Shown: piece by piece, positions 42,225-49,962 of the stretch
How the letters are laid out: every line of letters starts with the position of its first letter
How positions within the stretch are numbered: position 1 is the stretch's first letter
Assembly: GCA_026707325.1 (NCBI GenBank)
Contig: JAPOXA010000097.1
Location: 26,028 to 90,027 of the forward strand
DNA: 64,000 nt
From: Acidobacteriota bacterium
GTDB lineage: Bacteria > Acidobacteriota > Thermoanaerobaculia > Multivoradales > Multivoraceae
Direction: 5' to 3'
Position numbers and translations under genes: made by a program
Notes under the pieces: generated by a model
The model's input: only the letters and a program-made list of their open reading frames with translations
Told to the model about the DNA's origin: nothing
Databases searched by the model: none

Positions 42225-43091
42225 ATGTGTGACGACACAACCAATGCCGAGAACGCCAGGTACCTGCAGGGCAAGCGGCTGACCCGCCGGGAGTTCGGCG
42301 CCGTCTCGGCCGGCGCCGGGCTGGCGGTGCTGCTGCCGCGGCCGGCCGACGCCCAGAGCGTCACCGAGTCCGAGCTCGAGATCACGACCCCGGACGGGGT
42401 CTGCGACAGCTACTTCGTCCACCCCGCGAGCGGCGCCCATCCCGGCGTCCTGATCTGGCCGGACGCCTTCGGCCTGCGGCCCGCCATCCGTCAGATGGCG
42501 ACGCGCCTCGCGGAATCGGGCTACTCCGTCCTGGCGGTCAACCAGTACTACCGGACGAAGAAGGCGCCCATCGCGGAAGGAACCAACTTCGCCGAGTTGC
42601 GCGAGACGCTGCTGCCGCTGATGCGGTCGCTGAGCCCGGAAACCAACGTGACGGACGCGAGGGCGTTCGTGAGCTTCCTGGACAACCAGTCGTCCGTCGA
42701 CAGCGACCGGAAGATGGGCACGATGGGTTACTGCATGGGCGGTCCCATGACGATGCGGACGGCCGCCGCGCTGCCCGACCGAATCGGCGCCGGCGCCTCG
42801 TTCCACGGCGGCGGCCTGGTCACGGACCAGCCCGACAGCCCGCACCTGCTCGTGGAGAAGATGACGGCCCACTACCTGTTCGCGATCGCCGAGAACGACG
42901 ACCAAAGGCAGCCCGAGGCCAAGGACGTGCTGCGCGAGACCTTCGAGGCCGCGGGCCTGCCGGCCGAAATCGAGGTCTACGAAGGCGCGATGCACGGCTG
43001 GTGTCCGCCCGACACGCCGGTCTACCACGAGGCCCAGGCTGAGCGGGCGTGGAGCCGCCTGCTGGCCCTGTTCGAGAGCGCCCTGGCGTAG
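42225..43091 (+). CDS. Tat-exported dienelactone-hydrolase family protein
   Basis: Alpha/beta hydrolase, 288 residues. Twin-arginine motif in LTRREFGAVSAGAGLAVLLPRPADA. Nucleophile elbow GYCMGGPM (Cys as in dienelactone hydrolase), acid in AENDDQRQ, and His in YEGAMHGWC. AAGGAG stands seven bases before the ATG. Possible activity: opening of lactones or esters; a lactone released by the sugar-acid dehydrogenase upstream would be a natural substrate (inference). Confidence 0.87.
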   Translation: MCDDTTNAENARYLQGKRLTRREFGAVSAGAGLAVLLPRPADAQSVTESELEITTPDGVCDSYFVHPASGAHPGVLIWPDAFGLRPAIRQMATRLAESGYSVLAVNQYYRTKKAPIAEGTNFAELRETLLPLMRSLSPETNVTDARAFVSFLDNQSSVDSDRKMGTMGYCMGGPMTMRTAAALPDRIGAGASFHGGGLVTDQPDSPHLLVEKMTAHYLFAIAENDDQRQPEAKDVLRETFEAAGLPAEIEVYEGAMHGWCPPDTPVYHEAQAERAWSRLLALFESALA

Positions 43092-43121
43092 ACCGACCCG
43101 TCACTCCGGCCTCCGACGCAC

Positions 43122-43787
43122 GTGATCACCATCTACCACGTGCCGAGCACCCGCTCGGCCCGCGTCATCTGGCTCTGTGAGGAGCTGGGCCTGCCTTACG
43201 AGGTCGTCGCGGTCGACTTCTACTCCGACTATCGCAAGAGCCCGGAGTGGCGACGGCTCAACCCGATCGGCAAGGTCCCCGCGCTGACCGATCTGGACGC
43301 GGACGGCAACCGGTTCTCCATGTTCGAATCCGGCGCGATGGTCCACTACCTCCTGGAGCGCTACGGCGGCGGCCGGCTCCAGCCGACGCCCGGCACTCCT
43401 GAGAGCTCTCACTTCCTGCAGTGGTCCTGGTTCGCGGAGGCAAGCCTGGCCCGGCCGCTCGGCGACATCGTCCACCACCGCTGGCTCAAGCCCGAGGCCG
43501 AGCGGATTCCCGCGGTCGTCGCGGACGCGCGCCAGCGAGCCGAAATCTGCCTCGACGCGGTGGAGGCGGCGGTCGCGGAGCGCGACTTCCTCCTCGGCGA
43601 CGAACTGACCGCCGCCGACGTCATGATGGGCTACAGCCTCGTCCTCGCCCGGCGCGTGGAGGTCCTCGACGACCGCTACCCGAAGCTGCTCGACTATCTG
43701 GGGCGGCTCGAGGCACGGCCGGGTTTCCAGGTCGCGTTCGGGACGGAACTCACGCTGCGGACGGTCGACGGCAGGTCGGACGCGTAG
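43122..43787 (+). CDS. Glutathione S-transferase
   Basis: Cytoplasmic GST, 221 residues, GTG start. N-terminal thioredoxin fold: ITIYHVPSTRSARVIWLCEELGLPYE (Ser in the activating position), NPIGKVPALTD with cis-Pro, and MFESGAMVHYLLERY (glutathione-binding Glu-Ser). C-terminal helical part ends with FLLGDELTAADVMMGYSL and YLGRLEARPGFQVAF. Conjugates or reduces small electrophiles; substrate unknown. Thirty bases after the hydrolase gene. Confidence 0.9.
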   Translation: MITIYHVPSTRSARVIWLCEELGLPYEVVAVDFYSDYRKSPEWRRLNPIGKVPALTDLDADGNRFSMFESGAMVHYLLERYGGGRLQPTPGTPESSHFLQWSWFAEASLARPLGDIVHHRWLKPEAERIPAVVADARQRAEICLDAVEAAVAERDFLLGDELTAADVMMGYSLVLARRVEVLDDRYPKLLDYLGRLEARPGFQVAFGTELTLRTVDGRSDA

Positions 43788-43818
43788 CGGCCTGACGACC
43801 TGAAGGCGACGCGACGGC

Positions 43819-44835
43819 TCAGGGCGAGACGACGTACAGGTACTCCGTGTTCCGCAGGTGGCTGACGCGGCCGACCTTCTCGCCGCTCGGGTTGAAGACG
43901 CCGATCTGCGCACCGACGTATCGCCGGTAGTCGTTCTCGATCACCCGGACCTCGCCGCGACGAGCCAGGACCGACTCCATCTCCGCACGTCCGATGAAAC
44001 CCTCGTCGCTGAACGAAACGACGAGGTGCCGCGCCCGCACCCGGTCCACGATCCGTCTCCACGCGGCACCAAACCTCTTCCTGCTGTTGAAGTCGCTCTT
44101 GCGCTCGCGGCAGTCGACGCGCTTGCAGGCGACGCCGTAGTGCTCCGGCTTGTCCCACAGCACCAGGCTCTCCCAGACGTGGTAGTTGCCGAGGTAGCTG
44201 TGCTGGTTGTAGGGCGGATCGAGGTAGGCGACGTCCACTTCGAGTGCATCCACCGCGTCGGCGGCGTCCATCCGGTGGGCCCTGCCCTTGCCCGACCCGG
44301 CCCGCGGCGAGATCTCCGGCACCCTCAGTTCCAGTTTGTTGAACGATCGACGTGCCCACTCCTTGAGGTAGGCCATCTGCACGCCCGTCGTGCTGTCGAC
44401 GCGGTCGGCCGCCTCCACGAGCGAGACGAGCACGATCGCCCGCAGTTCCGGGTCGAGGTCCTTGCGCTCGATCTCCTCCCGGATGGCGTCCACCCGGGCG
44501 CCGTTCTTCGGCTGCACGTAGCGGCTCCTCTCGCAGAAGACTTCGGTGAAGTAGCCGGCCGACGGCGGCAGCCGGTTGAACTCGTCGATCAGGAGCCTCG
44601 CCTGCCGGAGCTGCTCAGACGTGCCGTCGGCCTCGACGTAGCAGCGGGCGATCACCTCGCCGCAGGCCAGGTAGTCGTTCGCCAGCACGCGGTACTGCCG
44701 CCGCTTCAGTGCGTCGCCTACCCTCGACGTGCCCGAGAACAGGTCGAGCACCGTGCCGGCCGGGCGAAGCCGTTCGACGATGTCGGCGATCTGTGGCACG
44801 AACAGCCGCTTGGAACCGAGGTACTTGATGGGCAA
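43819..44835 (-). CDS. D12-class adenine-specific DNA methyltransferase (orphan)
   Basis: Site-specific N6-adenine methylase of the Dam-like D12 class, ~338 residues. Seen: KYLGSKRLFVPQIADIVERL, motif I DLFSGTSRVGDAL, motif IV YLDPPYNQHSYL (DPPY), and FSDEGFIGRAEM. No start ATG is available; TTG 44835 (LPIKYLGSKR) places the conserved N-terminus correctly. It begins 28 bp after the propeller gene stop. No restriction endonuclease is visible within several kilobases, so it is an orphan methylase or the leftover of a system. Recognition sequence unknown. Confidence 0.85.
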   Translation of the reverse strand: MPIKYLGSKRLFVPQIADIVERLRPAGTVLDLFSGTSRVGDALKRRQYRVLANDYLACGEVIARCYVEADGTSEQLRQARLLIDEFNRLPPSAGYFTEVFCERSRYVQPKNGARVDAIREEIERKDLDPELRAIVLVSLVEAADRVDSTTGVQMAYLKEWARRSFNKLELRVPEISPRAGSGKGRAHRMDAADAVDALEVDVAYLDPPYNQHSYLGNYHVWESLVLWDKPEHYGVACKRVDCRERKSDFNSRKRFGAAWRRIVDRVRARHLVVSFSDEGFIGRAEMESVLARRGEVRVIENDYRRYVGAQIGVFNPSGEKVGRVSHLRNTEYLYVVSP

Positions 44836-44863
44836 GACGGAGCGGAACCAGCGGCGTGAGCTC

Positions 44864-46144
44864 CTAGGGCGACGAAGCGTCGTAGGCCAGCAGTTCGTCC
44901 CAGTTGCGGATGTAGAGCACGCCGTTGCTGACCACGGGATGGGCCCAACTCGGACGGCCGCGGTTGTCGAGACTGAAACGGCCCCGTTCGACGTAGCCGT
45001 CGGGAGTCGCTTCCGCCAGACCGGCGAGGTGCCTCTCGCCGAGCAGGAACAGCTTGCCGTCGGCGAGAGTGAGCGAGCCCTTGCCGACGCTGCGGTCCCT
45101 CCACACGGTTTCACCGGTTTCGAAGTCCACGCAGGCGAGCGCGCTGCCGAAGAACCCGTAGAGATGTCCCTCGTAGAGCACGACGCCGCCGTGGTGGTTG
45201 CGGAGGCGCGACTCGAACCAGACCTGTCCGGTGCTCACATTGTCGCCGGCGACCCGCACCCGGAGCGCGCCGCCCCCGGTGCCGTAGTCCGAGGTGTAGA
45301 AGACGAGGCCGTCCGCGTAGATCGGCGTCGCCGCGTTCGCCGTGCGGTTGGCCGGCTCCCGGTAGTGCCAGAGCAGTTCGCCGTCCGAGGCCCGCACGCC
45401 GACGCCGGCCCGCGCCGTGAAGCCGACGATCGCCCGCAACGGCTCACCGCCGTCCTCCAGATCGACGGCGATCAGGGAGGAGTAGCCGGCCCGGTCCGTC
45501 AGGCCGGTGCTGGTCCACACCGTGGCGCCCGTCTCCCGGTCGAGGGCCGTGATCGCACCGCCGTCGCCGCCCGGCATCACGACCACCCAGTCGCCCTCGA
45601 TCAGCGGCGACTCGCTGATACCCCAACTGATGTTCCGCTGGCCGAAGTCCCGCAGGATGTTCCGCTGCCACGCCACGCTGCCGTCCGATAGGCGGATGCG
45701 CGCCAGGTCGCCCACGCCGGTCAGCGCATAGAGCGAATCGCCGGCCACGGTCGGCGTTCCCCGCGGACCGTTGCCCCGGCCGTCGCGCAACCGCGAGCCG
45801 AGTTCACGCTCCCAGCGGACGCTGCCGTCCGACGCATCGAAGGCGAACACGAGGCTTCGACCGCCGCGGGTCCCCTGGACGTAGAGCGAGCCGTCGACCG
45901 CCGCGACCGTGCCGTAGCCTTCGCCCAGGCCGTCGGTGCGCCACAACAGCCGAGGCCCCCCGGCGGGCCAGCGGTCGGCGAGCCCAGTTTCCGCCGAGAC
46001 GCCGTCCCGCTCTGGGCCACGCCACTGCGGCCAGTCCTCGGCGGCGCCCGGGGGAGGTGGTAGGGAAAGCGCGAGCAGCAAGAGGCCAGCGGCGGCCGGA
46101 ACGGCGGATCGAAGGCCAATCGGCCCGTTTCTCGGTCGCCTCAT
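44864..46144 (-). CDS. Secreted PQQ-type beta-propeller protein
   Basis: Exported eight-bladed-type propeller, 426 residues. Signal core AAAGLLLLALSLPPPPGAA, then the family's opening WPQWRGPERDGVSAE. Repeated blades of the form D-x-x-TG-x-x-x-W (DASDGSVRWERELG, DRETGATVWTSTGL, DFETGETVWRDRS). Proteins of this kind in planctomycete/acidobacterial genomes lack proven PQQ use and are thought to be scaffolds or binding proteins. ATG 46144 is 58 bp from the divergent photolyase start. Confidence 0.85.
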   Translation of the reverse strand: MRRPRNGPIGLRSAVPAAAGLLLLALSLPPPPGAAEDWPQWRGPERDGVSAETGLADRWPAGGPRLLWRTDGLGEGYGTVAAVDGSLYVQGTRGGRSLVFAFDASDGSVRWERELGSRLRDGRGNGPRGTPTVAGDSLYALTGVGDLARIRLSDGSVAWQRNILRDFGQRNISWGISESPLIEGDWVVVMPGGDGGAITALDRETGATVWTSTGLTDRAGYSSLIAVDLEDGGEPLRAIVGFTARAGVGVRASDGELLWHYREPANRTANAATPIYADGLVFYTSDYGTGGGALRVRVAGDNVSTGQVWFESRLRNHHGGVVLYEGHLYGFFGSALACVDFETGETVWRDRSVGKGSLTLADGKLFLLGERHLAGLAEATPDGYVERGRFSLDNRGRPSWAHPVVSNGVLYIRNWDELLAYDASSP

Positions 46145-46202
46145 CGCTCGGACACTCTGCTCCGTCGAGCCCGCGTCGTCAACTGCCGTACGCTCCGCCT
46201 GC

Positions 46203-47660
46203 ATGCCTCCGACCGCGCAGCGACCGGTTCTGGCCTGGTTCCGGAGGGACCTGCGGCTCACAGACAACCCCGCGTGGTCGTGGGCAGTCGGGACCGGACG
46301 TCCCGTCGTCCCCGTCTTCGTGCTCGATGAGGAGGGGGGCGAGCAGCCGATCGGCGGCGCGTCGCGGTGGTGGCTGCACGGCAGTCTTCAGGCGCTCGGG
46401 CAGGCGTTGCGCGGCCAAAGGAGTCGGCTCGTTCTTCGCCGCGGGAACGCCGGCCAAGTCATCTCCGACCTGGCTGGGGAAACGGGCGCCTCGATGCTCG
46501 TCTGGAACCGGCTGTACGAACCGGCGATCACGCAACGCGACGAGGAGATCGAGGAACGCTGCACCGAAGCCGGACCCGAGACGCGGACGTTCCCGGCGAG
46601 TCTCCTGTTCGAGCCGGAAGACATCCGAAGCGGTACCGGCCAGCCGTACCGGGTGTTCACGCCCTTCTGGCGGAAATGCGTGGCGCACGGCTTCACGCGC
46701 CCGGTTGCGACGCCACCGCCGCCCGAGGCGCCGGCCGCGTGGCCTCGCAGCGACGATCTGGAGCGCTGGGAGCTCCGCTGCCACGAGCCCGACTGGGCGG
46801 CCGGCTTCCGCGAAGTCTGGCAGCCTGGCGAGGAGGCCGCACGGAAGCGCCTCCGCGCTTTCCTGGCCGGCGCGGCGGAGCAGTACGGCCAGGATCGCGA
46901 CCGGCCGGGGATCGAAGCGACCAGCCGGCTGTCGCCCCACCTCCACTTCGGCGAGATCGGTCCTCGCCAGGTCGCGGCGGCGGCCGCCGCCTTGCCTCGC
47001 AGACCACGTGAGGCCTTCCTGCGCGAGCTCGGGTGGCGCGAGTTCAGCTGTCACCTCCTGTTCCACAACCCGGAGATGGGGAGCCGGAACCTCAGACCCA
47101 GCTTCGACCGCATGCCGTGGCGCGACACACCAGCCGATCTGAAGTGCTGGCAGCGTGGCCAGACCGGCTACCCCATCGTCGACGCCGGGATGCGCGAACT
47201 CTGGACCACGGGCTGGATGCACAACCGGGTGCGGATGCTCGTCGCCTCCTTCCTGACCAAGCACCTGCTGATCCACTGGCGACACGGCGCGGACTGGTTC
47301 TGGGACACTCTGGTCGACGCGGACTGGGCCAACAACAGTTGTGGCTGGCAGTGGACCGCGGGAAGTGGCGCCGACGCGGCACCCTACTTCCGGATCTTCA
47401 ACCCGGTCGCCCAGTCGCGGCGCCACGACTCCGCCGGCGCGTACCTCAGGAAGTGGGTGCCCGAGTTGCGGCGCCTGCCCGAGAGCGCGGTCCACGCCCC
47501 GTGGCTGGCGACCAAGCCGACGCTTGCCTCGGCTGGCGTCCGGCTCGGGGAGACCTATCCGCTGCCCATGGTCGATCACGCCGCGGCACGCGAGCGGGCG
47601 CTCGACGCCTGGCGCACCCATGTCCGGGGACAACCGCAAGCCGACGCCTCCGGACGATGA
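46203..47660 (+). CDS. phrB: Deoxyribodipyrimidine photolyase
   Basis: Light-driven repair enzyme for pyrimidine dimers, 485 residues, FAD plus antenna cofactor. N-terminal photolyase domain: VLAWFRRDLRLTDNPAWSWA. C-terminal FAD domain: SRLSPHLHFGEIGPRQV, FLRELGWREFSCHLLFHNPEM, WQRGQTGYPIVDAGMRELW, GWMHNRVRMLVASFLTKHLL, and DADWANNSCGWQWTAGSGAD with conserved tryptophans. Typical class I CPD photolyase length. Divergent from the propeller gene. Confidence 0.93.
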   Translation: MPPTAQRPVLAWFRRDLRLTDNPAWSWAVGTGRPVVPVFVLDEEGGEQPIGGASRWWLHGSLQALGQALRGQRSRLVLRRGNAGQVISDLAGETGASMLVWNRLYEPAITQRDEEIEERCTEAGPETRTFPASLLFEPEDIRSGTGQPYRVFTPFWRKCVAHGFTRPVATPPPPEAPAAWPRSDDLERWELRCHEPDWAAGFREVWQPGEEAARKRLRAFLAGAAEQYGQDRDRPGIEATSRLSPHLHFGEIGPRQVAAAAAALPRRPREAFLRELGWREFSCHLLFHNPEMGSRNLRPSFDRMPWRDTPADLKCWQRGQTGYPIVDAGMRELWTTGWMHNRVRMLVASFLTKHLLIHWRHGADWFWDTLVDADWANNSCGWQWTAGSGADAAPYFRIFNPVAQSRRHDSAGAYLRKWVPELRRLPESAVHAPWLATKPTLASAGVRLGETYPLPMVDHAAARERALDAWRTHVRGQPQADASGR

Positions 47661-47773
47661 GGCGGCAAGTCGTCAGCTCTTCTGCCGCGGCGCCGGCACA
47701 GAAAGGCCACCAACGAACCAGTCAGCGTGACCGCGGCGACCGTCAGGAACGGGACGGCGTAGGTGACGTCAAA
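47661..47773 (-). pseudogene. Remnant of an MFS transporter C-terminus
   Basis: The minus strand reads FDVTYAVPFLTVAAVTLTGS then LVAFLCRRRGRRAD, which aligns with the end of the MFS protein at 48697-49962 (FDTHGSYAAPFLAIATVTLA, then GSAVAFFLRPPRK). A TAG stands directly upstream in the same frame. So only about 37 codons of a related transporter survive. Bases 47780-47890 upstream on the same strand also read as a protein-like stretch (GYVLLFRRSLYFSSWPFIAQ) of unknown origin. Bases 47661-47940 otherwise hold no gene. Confidence 0.5.
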
Positions 47774-47940
47774 GCGCCCCTAGCGGCATGCTCCCGATCG
47801 CTTCCGCCGTCGCCCCAGATGGCTCAGGTGGTGCTGGGCGATGAACGGCCAGCTGCTGAAGTACAGGGAGCGACGGAAGAGCAGGACGTAACCGGACCTT
47901 GACGAAGCGTGAGGCCCGTCTGATAAGCTGCCACCATTCA

Positions 47941-47974
47941 CAACCGGAGGTCCTCCACAACCGGAGGTCCTCCA
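47941..47974 (+). repeat. 17-bp tandem repeat carrying two ribosome-binding sites
   Basis: The unit CAACCGGAGGTCCTCCA occurs twice without a break (47941-47957 and 47958-47974); the last A is the first base of the start codon. Each unit contains GGAGG and CCTCC. In RNA, 47946-47956 can pair with 47963-47973: two five-pair GC-rich blocks separated by one U-U mismatch, with the loop ACAACC. The hairpin would end right at the AUG and hide both ribosome-binding sites. Confidence 0.75.
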
Positions 47975-48468
47975 TGAGGAAAGACATTGTCCTCGCCGCC
48001 GTCGTCCTGTCAGTTCTGGCAGGCTTGCTTACCGTCGGCTACGCCCAGAACGGCGACGACACCGGCCCCGATGCTTTTGAGCTTCGCCGCCAGTTGATCG
48101 ACCGCATCGAAACCAGCGTCACGCAAGACGATCTGGCAACCCTGCAGCGCATGAACTTCTGCGCCGACCTGGAACAGCCCGCCGCGCAAAGTGACGAAGA
48201 ACTGCAAAGCGTTACTAGCGCGTTTCTCCCTTGGCTCATTCGCTTGACAGGCACCGGCGGCCAAGTCGGCATGTGTTACAGCATGTACAACAGCGACCTC
48301 TCTCGGTGCGAAGCCGACCGAGCTGCCTGCCGTGCTAGAAACTCCGGTGGGGTCGAAGGTGCCATCTTTGGACTAACGCACGCTGGATGCCTCGGAGCCT
48401 ATACAGAGTGCACACAAGAGGCCTTCCGCGTCTACAACATCTGCATAAGCCAGCCACCAAGCCCCTGA
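47974..48468 (+). CDS. Secreted cysteine-rich hypothetical protein
   Basis: Exported protein of 164 residues I do not recognise. Signal peptide DIVLAAVVLSVLAGLLTVGYAQ, then an acidic helical part (LRRQLIDRIETSVTQDDLATL) and a C-terminal half with seven cysteines in the mature chain (NFCADL, GMCYSMYN, SRCEADRAACRARN, HAGCLGAYTECTQ, YNICISQ), suggesting disulfides outside the cytoplasm. Codon use is less GC-rich than neighbours (many AAA, GCT, ACT), a sign of possible transfer. Start chosen at ATG 47974; in-frame codons upstream run through the tandem repeat. Confidence 0.7.
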   Translation: MRKDIVLAAVVLSVLAGLLTVGYAQNGDDTGPDAFELRRQLIDRIETSVTQDDLATLQRMNFCADLEQPAAQSDEELQSVTSAFLPWLIRLTGTGGQVGMCYSMYNSDLSRCEADRAACRARNSGGVEGAIFGLTHAGCLGAYTECTQEAFRVYNICISQPPSP

Positions 48469-48490
48469 GCAGGGCTTAGTGCGCCGTACG

Positions 48491-48525
48491 CAACGAGGAG
48501 CCTAAGACCTCGCGCTCCTCGATTG
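48491..48525. terminator. Hairpin between convergent genes
   Basis: Stem CGAGGAGC (48494-48501) with GCTCCTCG (48514-48521), extended by CAA/TTG with one bulged base. No U-tract follows. First of two hairpins in the 228-bp gap between convergent genes. Confidence 0.45.
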
Positions 48526-48554
48526 CGACGGTGCGCCGATACTGACGCTCCAGA

Positions 48555-48590
48555 AGCCCCGGTGTCTAACTATAACTAGGCACCGGGGCT
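48555..48590. terminator. Strong hairpin, probable bidirectional transcript end
   Basis: Fourteen-pair stem AGCCCCGGTGTCTA with TAGGCACCGGGGCT (one G-U pair) around the loop ACTATAAC. It lies between the convergent ends of the cysteine-rich protein gene and the MFS gene. It lacks a run of U, so it may stop transcription weakly or protect the transcript end. Confidence 0.6.
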
Positions 48591-48696
48591 CAATCGCAGA
48601 GAAGTACGCGACGTTTGAACCGCGGGAAGCGGCGCCGGCACGGCCTGCCTGGGCCCGCATCCTAGACCGTCAAATGGAACGGAAGGAGAGCCGGGC

Positions 48697-49962
48697 TCAG
48701 GCGTTCTTCCGTGGCGGCCGTAGGAAGAACGCCACCGCCGAGCCCGCGAGCGTCACGGTAGCAATGGCCAGGAAGGGGGCGGCGTAGCTGCCGTGCGTGT
48801 CGAAAACCCAGCCGGTGATCCACGGCACGGCGGCGCCGAACGGCGCGCCGATGGCGAACCGTACGCCAGTGGTCGTGGCGAAGGCGCGGCGACCAAAGAA
48901 CTGGGCGAAAGTCGCTGCCTGGCTGATGTAGGCCATGCCGAAGCCGAGGCCAAGAAGCACCAATGCGACACGAATCGTCCAGAGGTCGCCAGCGAAAAGA
49001 AACAACGCCACGCCAGTCCCTTCCAGGGCCAGGGCCGTCCCCAGCAGCCGTGGCGGCCGAATCAGGTCGGCCAGACCTCCGCAAAGCCGGCCCAAGGTGC
49101 TGCAAGAGATCATGATGAAAATCAGCCAGCCAGCAGTGGTTCGGTCGAATCCCAAGTCCTGAATGTGGAACCGGGCGTGAACAGTCAGTACACCCCAGGG
49201 AACGGCGTACCCCAGACCGCATAGCACCATCAACACGAACTGGCGTGTCCGAACCGCCTGACCCGCCGTCCACTCCTCGGCCGTCTCGGCGTCGCCCGCG
49301 CCAGCCTGGAGTTCGGTCAGCGACCGCGCGCCGTCTCGCAACTGGCCCATCGATTCCGGCGTGTTGCGCAAGGTGAGGAACGAGAAGATCCCGAGCGCTG
49401 CGCACAGTCCGGCGACGAGCGCCCAACCGTCGCGCCAAGTGTAGCCCCAGTTCAGAAAGGCAGCACAGAAGATGGGAACAAACGGCCCGATCACCCCCGC
49501 CGCGGTAATCAGCAGCGCCATCGCGCGGGCTCGATACCGAAGGAACCAGTTCGCGGCCAGCGTCTGCATCGGCAACACGGTCGAGAACGCGTGAGTAAGG
49601 CCCGCGAACAGGCCGAAGTAGAGCAGTACGTCCCAGCGATCCTGCGATCGGCTGGTCAAGTAGTAAGCAACAGACGTGACCAGGAAGCCGGCCGTAAACA
49701 CCGGGCGCGGCCCGAACCGGGTCAAGCAAATCCCGATGAGGGGCGCGGTCACTCCGCCACAGAAGGTCCAAACGCCAAAGGCAAGCCCCCCCGTGCCTCG
49801 CCCGAGCCCTAGCTCCTCCAGCATCTCGGGAAGGTAGAAGCCCCAACTGTAAAAGGGGACCGCACCCAGGCCGTAGATGAGCCAAGCCGCGGGCAGCATC
49901 CGCCAGCCGTAGAACCGGGGGTTGAACGACTTCCAGAATCCCGGCCGGCCGCTTGAAGGCAC
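48697..49962 (-). CDS. MFS transporter
   Basis: Major facilitator superfamily permease, 421 residues, twelve hydrophobic segments in two six-helix halves. GTG 49962 follows directly on the stop of the GST-like gene. N-terminal half: FYGWRMLPAAWLIYGLGAVP, GLGRGTGGLAFGVWTFCGGV, LTRFGPRPVFTAGFLV (motif A-like loop). C-terminal half: DRTTAGWLIFIMISCSTLGR and LADLIRPPRLLGTALALEG. The type resembles oxalate/formate-antiporter-like or monocarboxylate-type MFS members; substrate unknown. A remnant of a related gene lies 0.9 kb away at 47661-47773. Confidence 0.88.
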   Translation of the reverse strand: MPSSGRPGFWKSFNPRFYGWRMLPAAWLIYGLGAVPFYSWGFYLPEMLEELGLGRGTGGLAFGVWTFCGGVTAPLIGICLTRFGPRPVFTAGFLVTSVAYYLTSRSQDRWDVLLYFGLFAGLTHAFSTVLPMQTLAANWFLRYRARAMALLITAAGVIGPFVPIFCAAFLNWGYTWRDGWALVAGLCAALGIFSFLTLRNTPESMGQLRDGARSLTELQAGAGDAETAEEWTAGQAVRTRQFVLMVLCGLGYAVPWGVLTVHARFHIQDLGFDRTTAGWLIFIMISCSTLGRLCGGLADLIRPPRLLGTALALEGTGVALFLFAGDLWTIRVALVLLGLGFGMAYISQAATFAQFFGRRAFATTTGVRFAIGAPFGAAVPWITGWVFDTHGSYAAPFLAIATVTLAGSAVAFFLRPPRKNA

